DNA of 64,000 bases, from the NCBI GenBank assembly GCA_947095535.1, contig OX352772.1:144937447-145001446 (forward strand), given 5' to 3'. The position numbers were made by a program, and so were the translations under genes. This DNA is from Poecilobothrus nobilitatus (taxonomy: Eukaryota > Arthropoda > Insecta > Diptera > Dolichopodidae). This document shows positions 10,430-21,540 of the stretch, in pieces. Under the pieces are notes generated by a model. It did not search any database. It saw only the letters and a list, made by a program, of their open reading frames with translations, and was not told the origin of the DNA. Numbering within the stretch: the first letter of the stretch is position 1; the number at the start of each line of letters is the position of its first letter.

Positions 10430-12286
10430 AAGGTAGACATTATATTTAGGGAAAACGGAGCCGAATTTATAAGGAAACAGTTATTCGATTTAGAGAGGGG
10501 TAAGGAAGTAACAGAAAATACTAATATAGCAGAAAACTGTAGCCTAAGCATTAAAAAACCAATATCCGAATTCGACAATACCTTGTTAAAGGAATTCGAG
10601 AAAACTGTAGCATGAGCGTTAAAGAACCAATATCCGAATTCGACAATACCTTGTTAAAGGAATTCGAGAATTTGTGGTTGCACTTCGAGGAAATTAAAGT
10701 AAAGAAAGAGTTAAAGTTAGATTTAACGAATTTAGATCATAACCTATCTAATAGAGTAATGAAAATGGTAAATGATTACGTACCATTAAATAATAAAAAG
10801 TGTCCGATCGAAAGTGTAGACGATATCCCTGTTTATCAAAGACGAAGAAGGACGTCACATGCAGACCAAACTGAAATCAACCGACAAGTTTCAGAATGGT
10901 TATGTGAAAAAATAATAACCAGAAGCATTTAAGAATACGCGTCGCCTACAGTTTTAGTTAGCAAAAAAGATGGTACCAAAAGACTCTTTCGAGACTTCCG
11001 AAAACCAAATGAAAAAATCATAAGAGATAACTTTCCAATGATGTTAATAGATGATGCAATTGAGAGACTACAGGGTGCTAGAGTCTTTACCACAATCGAC
11101 CTGAAAAATAGTTTCTTCCACATTCCAGTCGAACCAACTTCTAGGAAATACACTTCATTTGTCACTCAGAATAGACAGTATGAATTTCTATATGTACCCT
11201 TCGGAATATCAAACTCATCCGCGGTATTCTGCCTATTTATTTCCGCAATTTTCAGGGATCTAATTAATGATGGAACCGTCGTCATATACATGGATGACAT
11301 CATAATCCCGTCTAAAAACGAAAATGAAGGCATTCAAAAACTTTAAAATTTATTAAGACTAGCAGCTGATTACAACCTACAAATCAAATGGACTAAGTGC
11401 CAGTTTTTAAGAACAAAAGTAGAGTTTTTAGGGTATATCATTGAAAATGGATTTATCAAACCTTCGGAACTAAAAACAAAGGCCGTAACAGATTTTCCCT
11501 TGCCAAAAAATCATAAAGCATTACAAAGATTTCTGGGACTAGCCTCATACTTTCGGCGGTTTATCCAAAATTATGCGTCGGTAGCCGAACCGTTGTCGGA
11601 TTTGTTAAAGAAAAATTCTAAATTTTATATTGGCGAGGAACAAATAATGGCCTTTGAACAACTAAAAGCGTCATTAGTAAACACACCAGTTCTTAAGATA
11701 TATAACCCGAGGGCAGACACATTCATTGAGACGCATCCATGCACGGGTATGGAGCTGCTTTATTTCAGAAAGATCTGGAAGATCAGCAATTCCACTCTAT
11801 TCAATTTATGAGTCGGAAGACAAAGCCGGCTGAAGAGAAGAACCACTCTTATGAACTAGAAGTGTTGGCAGTCATCGAAGCTCTAAAAAAGTGGAGAACG
11901 TATGTAATGGGCATTACGTTTAAAATTGTTACTGATTGTAACTCGTTTACAATGACATTAAAGAGAAGGATGTACCATTAAGAGTATCCAGGTGGGCGAT
12001 GTTCTTCCAAGACTTCGACTACCAAATCGAACATAGATTCGGTACTAAAATGAGGCACGTTAATGCGTTGAGTAGACTCTCTTGTTTCTTAGTCGAAGAT
12101 TCTCTAAAACATCGACTAACGCAAGCTCAAATAAAAGATAATTGGATTAAAGAAGAAGATGAAGTTTTAGAAAACTCGAGATATGAGGATTTTTACGAAA
12201 AACATGGAATCTTGTACAAAGATCCAAACAAGGAATTATTTGTCGTCCCCTCTTTAATAGAAAATGAAATAATTATCCAATATTTT
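10379..12286 (+). pseudogene. Ty3/gypsy pol fragment (end of protease, RT, RNase H, connection)
   Basis: Begins at the end of the protease (IGNDILAKVDIIF, about 10410-10450), so gag and the protease active site are missing. RT: IPVYQRRRR, SPTVLVSKKDGTKR (stop just before it at 10930), TTIDLKNSFFHIP (11088), VPFGISNSSAVF and active-site YMDDI (11287-11301). A stop at 11344-11346 follows. Connection: LGLASYFRRFI (11533). RNase H: a frame change near 11735-11760 damages the first aspartate region; ELEVLAVIEAL and TDCNSF follow. Then RHVNALSR near 12054. It ends just past the connection (VVPSLIENEII), cut by the DINE-1-like repeat at 12287. The style is like Mag/mdg1-type gypsy; subgroup uncertain. 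Confidence 0.82.
10532..10667 (+). repeat. 68-bp tandem duplication inside gypsy pol
   Basis: Two copies (10532-10599, 10600-10667) starting GAAAACTGTAGC and ending GGAATTCGA, with about three mismatches. A 68-base unit is not a multiple of three, so it breaks the pol frame. Confidence 0.92.
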
Positions 12287-13827
12287 TATACCCGTACGAT
12301 AGGATCGGGTATAATAAAATTACTCCTCCATTTGTAACACCTCGAAATAAGCGAGCTAGATATACCTTCAAAGGTATGGATCGGATCAGAAAAAAATTCT
12401 AAGACGATTGAGCCATGTCCGTCCGTCCGTCCGTCAGCACGCTAACTCAAAAACTAAGAAAGCTAGAATCTTCAAATTTACACAAAATATTCTGGGAGTA
12501 ATTTCTGGGTTTCCTATTTTTTTTGGTTAAATTTAGACCAAAACTTAGGGTAGCTCTCGAACACCTAACTTTTAGATCCCCACATTTTCTTTGAAATAGA
12601 GCTATGAAGTTTTAACTGCTGATAGATGTCACAAAAATGTTAATTTTATTTTTAATAACTTTTTTTTGTAGCCCCACCCGTTACGGAGCTACAGCTCCCC
12701 AAAGCTTCAAAAAAGCTCTATATTTAAATTGCTATAGCACAAGTTGTTTAAGGTAAATCTTCATTTTGAAAACGCCAAATGATTACTACTTTTATTAGCT
12801 TTAAAAATATATATACAATAAATATATATTGTGGCATACGGTGTCTTAATTTACCGTTATGCGGAACTAACATTTTGCAAAATCCTTTAACCCTTCTATC
12901 TTCTAAACGGTTTAAGTTGGAAACTTGAAGTTTTGACAGAAGTCAGATATTTGAAAATAAGTATGAGTCATTTCAGAAATTTTTTTTGTATCACCCCCCG
13001 TTTAGGAGCTGTAAGGGGTCAAAAACTGAAAATTTCCTATTGTTAAACATCTGTAACTTGAACACCTGTTAAAATTTTTTTGAAGCAATAATATAGGGTT
13101 TTTTTTAATAATATAGGGTTACTTTATAATTGAAAGTATTACTTGATTTTTTCAAATTTTCTAGCAAATTTCTTCAACAAATTTTTTGCATTTTGTTTTA
13201 CTCGATAATTTGAAATTGTTGAAGACATAATGCGTAGTACAAAAAATTGTAAATAAATAAACAACATAACGGTTGCTTGAAGAATTTTTATTTATATGAT
13301 ATTGATATACATACATACTCATATAATATCATGTTTATTTACATATAGTATATGTCACTAGTGAATGAATGATAAGAGTATAGATGTATGTATATTATAT
13401 AGCGCCGTATTTACATACATACATATATGTATTTTATTGTACTTATAAGAAATTATTCTGTCAATGGAATATTTAAATATAATATAATATAATATTTAAA
13501 ATTATATTTACTATTTTGTACTAAGTAAATTTAATATACATTTACCGCTTAGTATTAAATGGTACTATAGAATATTTGAAAAAGTTTTGGATTGATAATC
13601 GTTATGTGGAAGGTTAAAATCTGCTTTTGAAGAATGTACATATAAACATATAGTTTGAATATATGTACAACCCATAGTTCTAGAAATTATAAAATTCACC
13701 CAAATTATTTTAAAATACTAAAATATTAAAAAAATAATATTGTAAGCAGAGTGATAGGCTGTGAACATACTAACGGTTCGTACGGGTATCTAAGAGTTGA
13801 CAAAGGCAACTGTATTCTTCCTCGTTT
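12287..13827 (+). mobile_element. DINE-1-like repeat, copy A (full length)
   Basis: Starts TATACCCGTACGAT and ends TTCTTCCTCGTTT. An 11-base subterminal inverted repeat is visible: TACCCGTACGA near the start and TCGTACGGGTA near the end (13776-13788). Just inside the 3' end is a short hairpin (AGTTG...CAACT). A CCATGTCCGTCCGTCC motif lies near 12414-12435. These traits parallel DINE-1/INE-1 non-autonomous Helitron/Helentron elements of flies, as I remember them. There is no coding capacity. It separates the gypsy pol from the Penelope-like fragment. Confidence 0.7.
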
Positions 13828-13837
13828 TATTTAAAAA

Positions 13838-14029
13838 TTATTTTGATGAAATTTTGTAAATTTTGTTGAGAATATTTATAACCACATTTTTCTTGTGGTG
13901 TATAGGATGGTTGGATAAAAAATTTAGCGTTCTCCTCGAAGTTGTGGGTTTCCTGTACCAATCCGTCGATATAGTGCCATTACTATGGCTTGGCTTAAGA
14001 AAAACATTAGCGAAGTGATATATATTCAA
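13838..14029 (-). pseudogene. Penelope-like element RT C-terminal fragment
   Basis: A 63-codon open stretch with NGTISTDWYRKPTTSRR, LNFLSNHPIHHKKNVV. The WYRKPT...SNHP..HK block is the conserved tract between RT thumb and linker in Penelope-like reverse transcriptases, as known for that family. No catalytic RT motifs or GIY-YIG endonuclease remain. It ends 10 bp from the DINE-1-like copy A. Confidence 0.75.
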
Positions 14030-14610
14030 TTAAACTCGAATAACATTAATTTCAAAACTGATACACAAAATTTAAACTCCATATATAAATCACTATTATG
14101 TGACTATAAAGAATGCATTACAAACAAATAATATCAAGAATTTTTTCTAGCTGATGTTTCATTAACGACAATATAAAATTCATATAGTAATAAGTATATA
14201 GTACAATAAAATATAGGTCAATAGGGATTATGTTATTTTTTTTATTTCGGTTTTTTTCCGGTTTTTTGGGTCTGTCTATTTTGATATGTGTAATATATGA
14301 TATGACAAGTGTAATATATACATAATTATATAATTGTTGTTGTAATTTATTAGTACATTTTGTTCGTGTTTTTAAGCGCTTTAATTATTAATATTTATAT
14401 AAATTTTTTTTTTGTTTGTTAAACTCTTTTTTTTTATAATTTTTTATTTTTTTATTTGTGGGTAAATAATGTTAAATTTACAATTTTTTTTTGAGAATAT
14501 TTATAATGTTTAAAAAGTTTATTAGACGACCTTAAATTATCATCTTAAGGTAGGATGTATTTTTAAAATGTTAATGAGTTAAAAAACAATATATAAAGTT
14601 CTAAAAAATT
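14030..14610. other. AT-rich, no gene seen
   Basis: Low-complexity A/T and T-run sequence between the Penelope-like RT fragment and the Penelope-like terminus. Some may be untranslated Penelope sequence; no motif supports more. Confidence 0.4.
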
Positions 14611-14614
14611 TTTT

Positions 14615-14720
14615 TTTAGCCTTGAAAAAGTATAGAAAATATACGAAACGTTTCCGCAAAGATAAATTTTTTTGGGTTTTATTCAGTCCTAATCCAGAGA
14701 AAAAATTCAACAAAAGATTA
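14615..14720 (+). ncRNA. Penelope-like terminus with degenerate hammerhead-like motif
   Basis: CCTTGAAAAA is followed by a perfect 5-bp stem GTATA (14630-14634) and TATAC (14640-14644) closed by a GAAAA-type loop, then GAAACG (14645-14650). This is the order core, stem II, GAAAC of hammerhead ribozymes, which are known in the terminal repeats of Penelope-like elements. The first core box does not match the CTGANGA consensus, so catalytic activity is doubtful. The Penelope RT fragment 600 bp away is on the other strand. Confidence 0.35.
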
Positions 14721-15189
14721 AAACATTAAGGACGCAAAAAAGAAAGCTGAATATTATAAATTACTCTAAAATCTCAAACAAATTATCAATCTCTTCATAG
14801 CTTTCTTCTAAAAGCCAAATCTTAGTTAATTTTAGACATAAAAAAACTGATCACAGCATAGTTCTTAATAGAAGTCGGAAGTTTGTTAAAAATGCGAGGA
14901 GCAATTATTTTATAAAAATGTGAAAAATAGACTTTTTTAAAACGTGGTACTGAAACTAATTCTTAAATTCAGTTTTATGTTAAAAGTCATTCAAAGCACA
15001 AGTGCTTTATTAAAAAAAAAATAGTTTAAATATAATTTAATTGAATTTAGTTTAAAAAAAAATAATAATTCAATAATAACTTTTAAACAACAATAGTCAA
15101 GTTTTATAAGAAAAAAAAAACATCTGCCATTATTTATATTCTTAATAATAAATAATATTATTTGTAATAAAGTAAACAATAGTGACACG
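14721..15189. other. AT-rich, no gene seen
   Basis: No motif recognised. It immediately precedes the 5'-truncated RNase H LINE and may contain its unreadable upstream part (some serine/lysine-rich frames, none convincing). Confidence 0.35.
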
Positions 15190-16945
15190 TATTATCAAAA
15201 AATGAAAATTTTAGGTTTAGTATTTGATAAAAAACTAAATTGGAGTGAACATATTATAAAAATAATTAAGGCAAAGGCAACCAAAAATATGAATCTTTTA
15301 AAAATATTTTCTAACAGCAATTTTGGCTCTGACAAGAAGCTTTTATTGAGACTCTTAAACCTTATAATTCTTCCTATACTGGACTATGGATCTTTTATTT
15401 ATGAGGTAGCCAATAAAAACTTAATTTCCCCGTTAAATGTAGTAATAAACTTAGGAATTCGTATTACCACAGGCGCTTTTCGAACGAGTTCAGCGGTAAG
15501 TCTGCTGAAGCTACGGTAATTCCTCTTGATCTAAAGCGAAAGAAATATCAACTTAAATACGGCCTAAAAATAAAATCTTTGGAAAATGATCCACTATATG
15601 ATTTTTTAAACAATGACGCACTTTATGAAAAAGTAAAAACAAAAAACAGAAATTATCAACCAGTCTTTTCACGAATCCGTTCAACTATTAATAGCATAAT
15701 ACCAAATGAATACAAAATGAGTTACATAAAAGTTCAAAAAATCCTCCATGGCTGTTAAAACCAGTTGAAATAGATTTGTCTCTTACAAAATTTAAAAAAG
15801 AAAACACAAATAAAATTGTTTTTAGAAAATCTTTTAGAAATCTAATAAACACTAAATATAAAAATCACTTACAATTATTTATGGATTGATCAAAAATAGA
15901 AGGCCCAACAGGATGTGCATTCACTTCAACCAATATAAAAAATAAATTTAAGCTCCCCCACATACTAGTATATATACAGCCGAATTGTATACCCTTTACA
16001 AAGCTATCATTACTATAAATAATAATTTTTCATCGAAAAATGTCATAATTTGCTTAGATTCCTTAAGTTCTCTTTGAGTAATATTTTCCCAAAGCACTCT
16101 ATAGCACAAAAAATTAAAGATGAACTGCTAAACACGAAAAATAATATTTCCTTTTTATGGATTCCCGGCCATGTTGGAATTACTGGTAATAAAAAACCTG
16201 ATTCACTAGCAAAACAAGCACTAAATGAACGCGAACATATTGATCCTAAATAATTCTTTCAGACTATAAACAAAAAATAAACAAATTAATTAAACAACAA
16301 CATAAAACTATATGGAAAAATATTAATAATAAATTAAAAACTGTGAAACCAGTTCTGTGAAACTGTGAAATCGAAAAATGGAAAACTATAGATACCACTA
16401 CTCGAAAGGAATCTATCATCCTTACCAGACTTAGAATCGGTCATTCAAAATTAACGCACGGTTATCTTTTTACGAGAGATATTCCACAACCAAACTGTCA
16501 ATGCAATAATGCAACACCAATTTCTATAAGATATATTTTTACAGACTGTCCATTATATACAAGAGAACGAAGTTTATTTCATATTAGTTTTAACTCATTA
16601 TTTAATGATAGTCACAGGTCTAGCAACAATATCATGAATTTCCTTAAAAAAATAAACTTATATAATCAAATATAATTTTAAATGATAAGGTTGTGTTTTA
16701 TAAATGTTATTGTATATTTTAATACATTTTGAATATAATTTTTTAAGAAATGAATTCAACTAAGAAAAAAAAAAATAAATTTATATACTTTATAATTTTG
16801 TAATTTAAAAAAGAAAAAAAGAATAAATATTATATTAAAAACATATAATATGTTTAATATTTGATTTCGTTTTACTTGTTTAGTGTAGCTGATGATTATC
16901 TGCAAGGCAGATTAAAATGCATTCGATTGTTTTAATTTAAAAGAA
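15190..16945 (+). mobile_element. I-type LINE with RNase H, 5' truncated
   Basis: Contains the end of the RT thumb, the RNase H domain and the cysteine-rich tail of an I/Nimb-type LINE, then a short 3' UTR ending near CTGATGATTATCTGCAAGG (16892-16910) and A-rich DNA. Endonuclease and catalytic RT are absent, which fits ordinary 5' truncation at insertion. Confidence 0.7.
15202..16676 (+). pseudogene. LINE RT thumb, RNase H and zinc-tail remnant
   Basis: RT thumb: LGLVFDKKLNWSEHI (15208), LDYGSFIYE near 15380, GAFRTSSA near 15475. Frame changes at about 15500 and 15740. RNase H: FMD at about 15880 followed by a TGA where a glycine is expected, YTAELYTLYKA (15977), CLDSLSSL (about 16052), FLWIPGHVGITGNKKPDSLAKQ (16153-16215), so the acidic residues D-E-D-D are all visible. 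Tail: RLRIGHSKLTHGYL (16429) and a cysteine-rich block (CQCNNA ... DCPLY). The domain order RT-RNase H-zinc tail marks the I superfamily. Multiple frameshifts and stops: dead. Confidence 0.78.
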
Positions 16946-17049
16946 GTTTGTTATTTATTTATTTTTTTCTGTTTGTTACTTATTGATAAAAGGAATGATA
17001 AATGAATAAAAAATTTTTTTAATAGTACATGTAAAATCAAAATAAGGTG

Positions 17050-18960
17050 CTTTTATTTAATATGATAATATACCATATTGAAGCTTCGATTGAAATAAGG
17101 CGTAATAGACCATAGACGTAACTTTCCTTGAACTGTACAAACTCACTTGAAATAGTTGTCTAATAACTTTATCAATATACTCTTTCAAATGATGAGTATG
17201 TTTAGACTAGTTAAAGTTCAAATCAATAGTAACACCAAGGTATTTAAATTCAGCAATTTTTTCAATGCAGAAGCAATTGGATGAGCAATTGGAATCGTCA
17301 GCTTCAGAAATGGAAATTAGCGGATGTTTACCACAAGTAGGATCATGATAATAAAATTCACTATCTTCATCAAAAGAACAATATAACCTAAAATTCATAA
17401 ATTTAGTTTTACTACTAATAGCTAATTTATGTTTATGAAACCAGTGCCTTAATAAATCAATATAAGATTTAACAATTTCTACTAATTCATTTTGATTAAT
17501 ACAGGAATAAGTAAAGACTGTGTCATCTGCAAAAGCTGTTAAATTTTTGTAAAAATAGGGAATTTATATAAATTAAGAAGAGTATAGGTCCAAGAACAGA
17601 ACCTTGCGGAACACCTCTGTCAATACCTAAGACCCTACTAAAGTTATTATTAATTTTAACTTTTTGTTTCCTATTTGATAAATAAGACTGAAACCAAAAA
17701 TACATAAAACCACGAATAAAATATCGTGATCAATCAACTAAGTCAAATGCTTTAGTGATGTCAATAAATAATGCAGAGGGCATTAAACCACAGAACTTCA
17801 ACAAAGCACCCTCAGATTTAGATTTACCTTTCAAAAAACCAAATTGATTATCACTAAAAAATTTAGTTTTAAATAAAAATTTAAGGATTCTGCTTTTGAT
17901 TGTTTTTACAAAGATTTTTGAGAAGGTAGATAATAACGGATATGGGTCTATAATTATTCAGATCTCGCGAGTTACGTTTTTTATGTAACGGTATAACAGG
18001 AGCTATTTTTAACAGTTCAGGAAATTTACCAGTATAAACACAGTTGTTAAAAATATGAGCTAAAACATCAACTACAAAATAGGAGATTTTTTTCAATTCG
18101 TTATTAGATATTCTATCCGAAGTTCTCTACTTAGAATTTTTCAATTTCATAATTGTAGAATGTAGCTCAAACGCAGTAATTGGCTCATAAAAAAAACTAT
18201 CAGTTTGAAAAGGTTCACTTGCAACAACTGTATTAAGATTATTAGAAGAATAATCTTCAAAATGAAATTGTCTATTAATATTAGTAATAAAATAATTGAA
18301 ATGATTAACTACTTTTTCATGGTCAGAAATTAGTATGTTATCAATTTCTAACAAATATTCTTTACTACATTTATCGTTATTTAAAAGACTATCCACAATT
18401 TCCCATTTTTTTTCTTATTACTTTACAGGGTTCAAATCTATGTTCATAAAAGTTATCTTTACATCTTATAACGTCGATTTTGATTTCTTTACATAACTTA
18501 TCATAGTACTTATTCAAACGATTTATATTAGAAAGCTTTTTCTTTACCATCGTTAATTTATTACGTCTCTTAATTTTATTAAGAAGAGCTTGCGTCATCC
18601 AAGGTTTCAAACCTAGTGGAACAAGTACTTATACGATGTGACAGAATTTGAATAAATTTTTCAAAAGCTAATTAAGGATCATTAAGTGAATAAACATCAA
18701 CCCAAAACTCTAAACTTAAAATTTCCCTAAATCGATAATCGATAATTTAATCTGCTTTTTAATCAAATTTGGAGATGATTGACTAAACCTTAAACCAGTC
18801 ATAACATGATTTGTAATTCTAATATCGTTAACGAAACTTTGAAACTCAATTAATTTAATGTATAATTTAAAAAATTCAAATTATCATTAAAGCTATTATG
18901 ATTAAAGTTATTAATTAAAAAAGGAATTTCAACATTAAGAAAAGAAGGAAGACAAAATTT
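17050..18960 (-). pseudogene. CR1/Jockey-like LINE family B ORF2 (RT with decayed endonuclease)
   Basis: Minus-strand order: degraded endonuclease end (FVNDIRITNHVMTGLRFS near 18790-18850), linker (PWMTQALLNKIKRRNKL, 18560-18605), then RT: NNYRPISVI near 17955, VPQGSVLGPILFLIYIN (17560-17620) and the active site as FADD near 17520-17535. After it come AISSKTKFMN (17390-17430), EFKYLGVTIDLNF (17210-17250), HTHHLKEYIDKVIRQLF and YYALFQSKLQYG (17060-17110). Frame changes separate the blocks near 17390, 17520, 17720 and 17950. The 3' UTR is missing or unrecognisable. The window also holds its ORF1 at 19147-19740. Confidence 0.78.
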
Positions 18961-19146
18961 ACTAAATTATTTGACATAATAGTTATTTATGTACTTTTAA
19001 ATAAATTTTTTTAAATAAATTTTTAAATTAATTTTTATTTTAAACCTTTAAGATCATCAAATGATTTTATTTTAAAACCCTATCTCCTTCTTTCTTTCTT
19101 AATAAAATACATTGGAGATTGGAGATTAAAGTTATTACTTTAAATT

Positions 19147-19740
19147 TCACATTACATCAGGAATACCAATAATATCTACGCATTTTTTCTTTTTTCCTTG
19201 CTTAAGCACGTTAATTCTATTGCTTAATGAGTTATTTTTTTCTTCCAAAGCCACTTTTCTTAATGAGTTGATTTCAGCTATAAAATTAGCCTTCATTACT
19301 TTCAAACTAGATAACTCATTAAATATCATTTGGTTCAAAATAGTATTATTGCTTGCTATCTTTTCGTGTCATTGATTCTGAAGAACTGTTTAATGTTCCT
19401 TGTACTAGTAAATTTGAAGTGTTGTTAAGCACATGCGCATCTTCATTAATATGATTGTTTACATTGATGTCGTTCTGCGCAGGCGTAATATCACGTTTCT
19501 CAGTAGTAATTGTATTAGAAGATGTAGGAGTACATTCGTTAACATTCGTATTTGGAATTATTGCAACTGCACCAATGTTCAATGAATTTCTTCTAAAAGT
19601 AATGCAGTACATACATGTATACACCTTATCATTTCAGACCAGTAGTGTACGTCACTTTTTAATAAATTCACGCATTTTGCATGAAAATAGTTTTTTCAAT
19701 TTGAACAATAAACTTTTAAATGATTCCTTTCAACTTTGAC
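19147..19740 (-). pseudogene. LINE family B ORF1 (PHD-type finger, coiled coil, start of FP25K-like domain)
   Basis: Minus-strand reading: FHAKCVNLLKSDVHYWSEM (about 19645-19700) looks like the C-terminal half of a PHD-type finger. Then a serine/asparagine-rich linker (19346-19624), a coiled coil (SSLKVMKANFIAEINSLRK, 19250-19315), and the first strand of the FP25K-like domain (NRINVLKQG, CVDIIGIPD, 19147-19210). It ends there, so the rest of ORF1 is lost. The same domain order as in family A supports a common LINE group. At least two frame changes. Confidence 0.6.
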
Positions 19741-19759
19741 AACTACTAAATTTAAAAAA

Positions 19760-20000
19760 CTTATATAATTTTGATATTGATTTATAAAGGTAAAAAAAAT
19801 TCCTGTCGAATGGCGTTTTCAGATTGAAAATATGTTAGGTAGAATATGAGATATACGTTTTTAAAAATCGGGCTTTATCAAAGTTGGAGGGGCTGCAGTT
19901 CCATAATGGATGGGGCTATATGAAAAAGGTGTTCTACAACATTAATTTTCTTATGCGACCTACCCATGCTTAAAATTGTTTTTCAAAAAATAATAAAAAG
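19760..20000 (-). repeat. Diverged DINE-1-like internal fragment
   Basis: GGGCTGCAGTTCC, GATGGGGCTATA and flanking A-runs at 19890-19925 parallel the GAGCTGTTGCTCC...GGTGGGGCTACA block of copies B and C. It is much more diverged and lacks ends. Confidence 0.35.
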
Positions 20001-20640
20001 ATTTTTAATTAAAGTAATATTTCTATCCTCACAATTCTGAATAAATTTTGTATTTCTTGCATTTTTTACTAACAAAATCATCCATAATTTCAATTACAGC
20101 TTTATTATAATATATACAATTGCAATTACAAATACAATCTTGAATTAAATTTACTTTATTTTCTAAAAATTTCAATATAACCATTTGATCTAGATACAAT
20201 GAATGTTTTATAATTGGCTGATTAATATTACTTATTTCATTAAGTTTTTCTGAGTTTTTTTGCTCTATAGCCCTTTTTAATATACTGATACTTTCATTAA
20301 AATGTGTTTTTATTGAAATTTGTTGGTTAATTGTAGCTAAAGCATTATGATTATTTTCATCAATTATTTATTTATTTATTTATTAAGTGTTCTAATATAT
20401 CTGTTCATGGTATCGAAAAGCCATTTGTTTGCGCTGCCTACAAAGTTTATTAATCCTCTCTTATTTCTGCATAAATTTTCTGCATTATTGCCTTAATTTT
20501 AGCATGAATAATTTTTATATCACTTATTATAAGCATTCTATTATCAAAATCTATTTCAGATAAATTATTTTCTATTTGAGAAAGTGTAATGTTTGAATAT
20601 AATTTAAAATACGCGTTTGGTGTCTGGTATCATTACTGTT
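20000..20640 (-). pseudogene. Insect errantivirus env-like remnant
   Basis: Minus-strand remnant of a gypsy-type envelope gene. A furin-like RNKR at about 20440-20460 is followed by the hydrophobic GLINFVGS, the expected cleavage site and fusion segment of errantivirus env proteins; the similar position in the env at 35.5 kb supports this. Helical, isoleucine-rich sequence lies on both sides. Stops interrupt it and the surface subunit is largely missing. It lies next to a probable LTR but its own pol is not visible here. It is an old, inactive copy. Confidence 0.5.
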
Positions 20641-21172
20641 ATTTTATTTCACTTAATTTTACTATTTATCAGTTATTTTATTACTAACGCTATTGGTACT
20701 AATATAATATATTATTTGATTGGCTTACAACAATAATATAATTTAGGTTAAATAAAACGATAAGATTTGGTAATCGATACCAATTACATTCTTATCGCTA
20801 AGTGATATACATAATAAAGAATAGCATAATTGTTGCATTACCTAGGTCATTAACATTAAAAAAAGAAAGTATCAAATGTGATTAATTATGATTTCTCAAT
20901 GCATTGCATACAATGTATGAATATATAACATTGTAAATTTTAGCATATCAATTTATCTTTATAAGGTCTGTCAATGCATTCATATTAATTTAGTAAAGAA
21001 TGCAAATTCAACAAATATGAAAGAAGCAAAGTCTTGCTTTCACATAACGGTAAATTTAAAAGCTAAATTTAAAAAGGACCGATACGATTTCTATCTTTAT
21101 ATTTAATTCAATAAGGGCAATTCATTATGCTATACATTAGTTATATATTTTATATTACATCTCCCTCCGAAA
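20625..21172 (-). repeat. Probable 3' LTR with polypurine tract of the 412/mdg1-like element
   Basis: On the minus strand a purine tract GGAGGGAGA (21168-21160) is followed by TGTAATATAA, as at the 3' LTR start of 412/mdg1-type elements. A TATA-like CTTATAAAG lies inside. The far end, near 20620-20630, is not certain. No partner 5' LTR is present in the window because the element is truncated at 24.1 kb. Confidence 0.5.
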
Positions 21173-21540
21173 GAAAAAGGAAAGGGGAAAAAAAAATATT
21201 TTTGTTTACCAAAAATTATTTTCTTTTTCTTTTTTCACTTCTCTTTTAATTCAATTTTATGTTTGAAATATTATATATTATTATCGTGCGGGTAAAAAAA
21301 ATTTGTATCTTAATACTATTTACTATACTTTTGTTATTGTTTTGATATAAATAAATTACAAAAAAAAATTAAAATTTATTTGAATTATAAAAAAAAATTT
21401 TGTGACATAATTTCTATGTTGCTGAGCTGGCCAACTCATTAATTCTATTAAGCTAGGTCAAGTAAAATTATTTATCAGGTAATAACGAAATTTTAATATT
21501 TATAAAAATAATTATTTATTTATTCTATCTTAGTTTATTT
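21173..21540. other. Untranslated tail of the 412/mdg1-like element
   Basis: AT-rich sequence between the integrase stop and the polypurine tract. No env-like frame is seen in it. Confidence 0.45.

Noticed and set aside
12287..13827. Terminal-inverted-repeat DNA transposon as identity of the repeat family
   Set aside because: The inverted repeats are subterminal, with a hairpin and extra bases beyond one of them, and no target duplication is visible; a Helentron-type explanation fits better.
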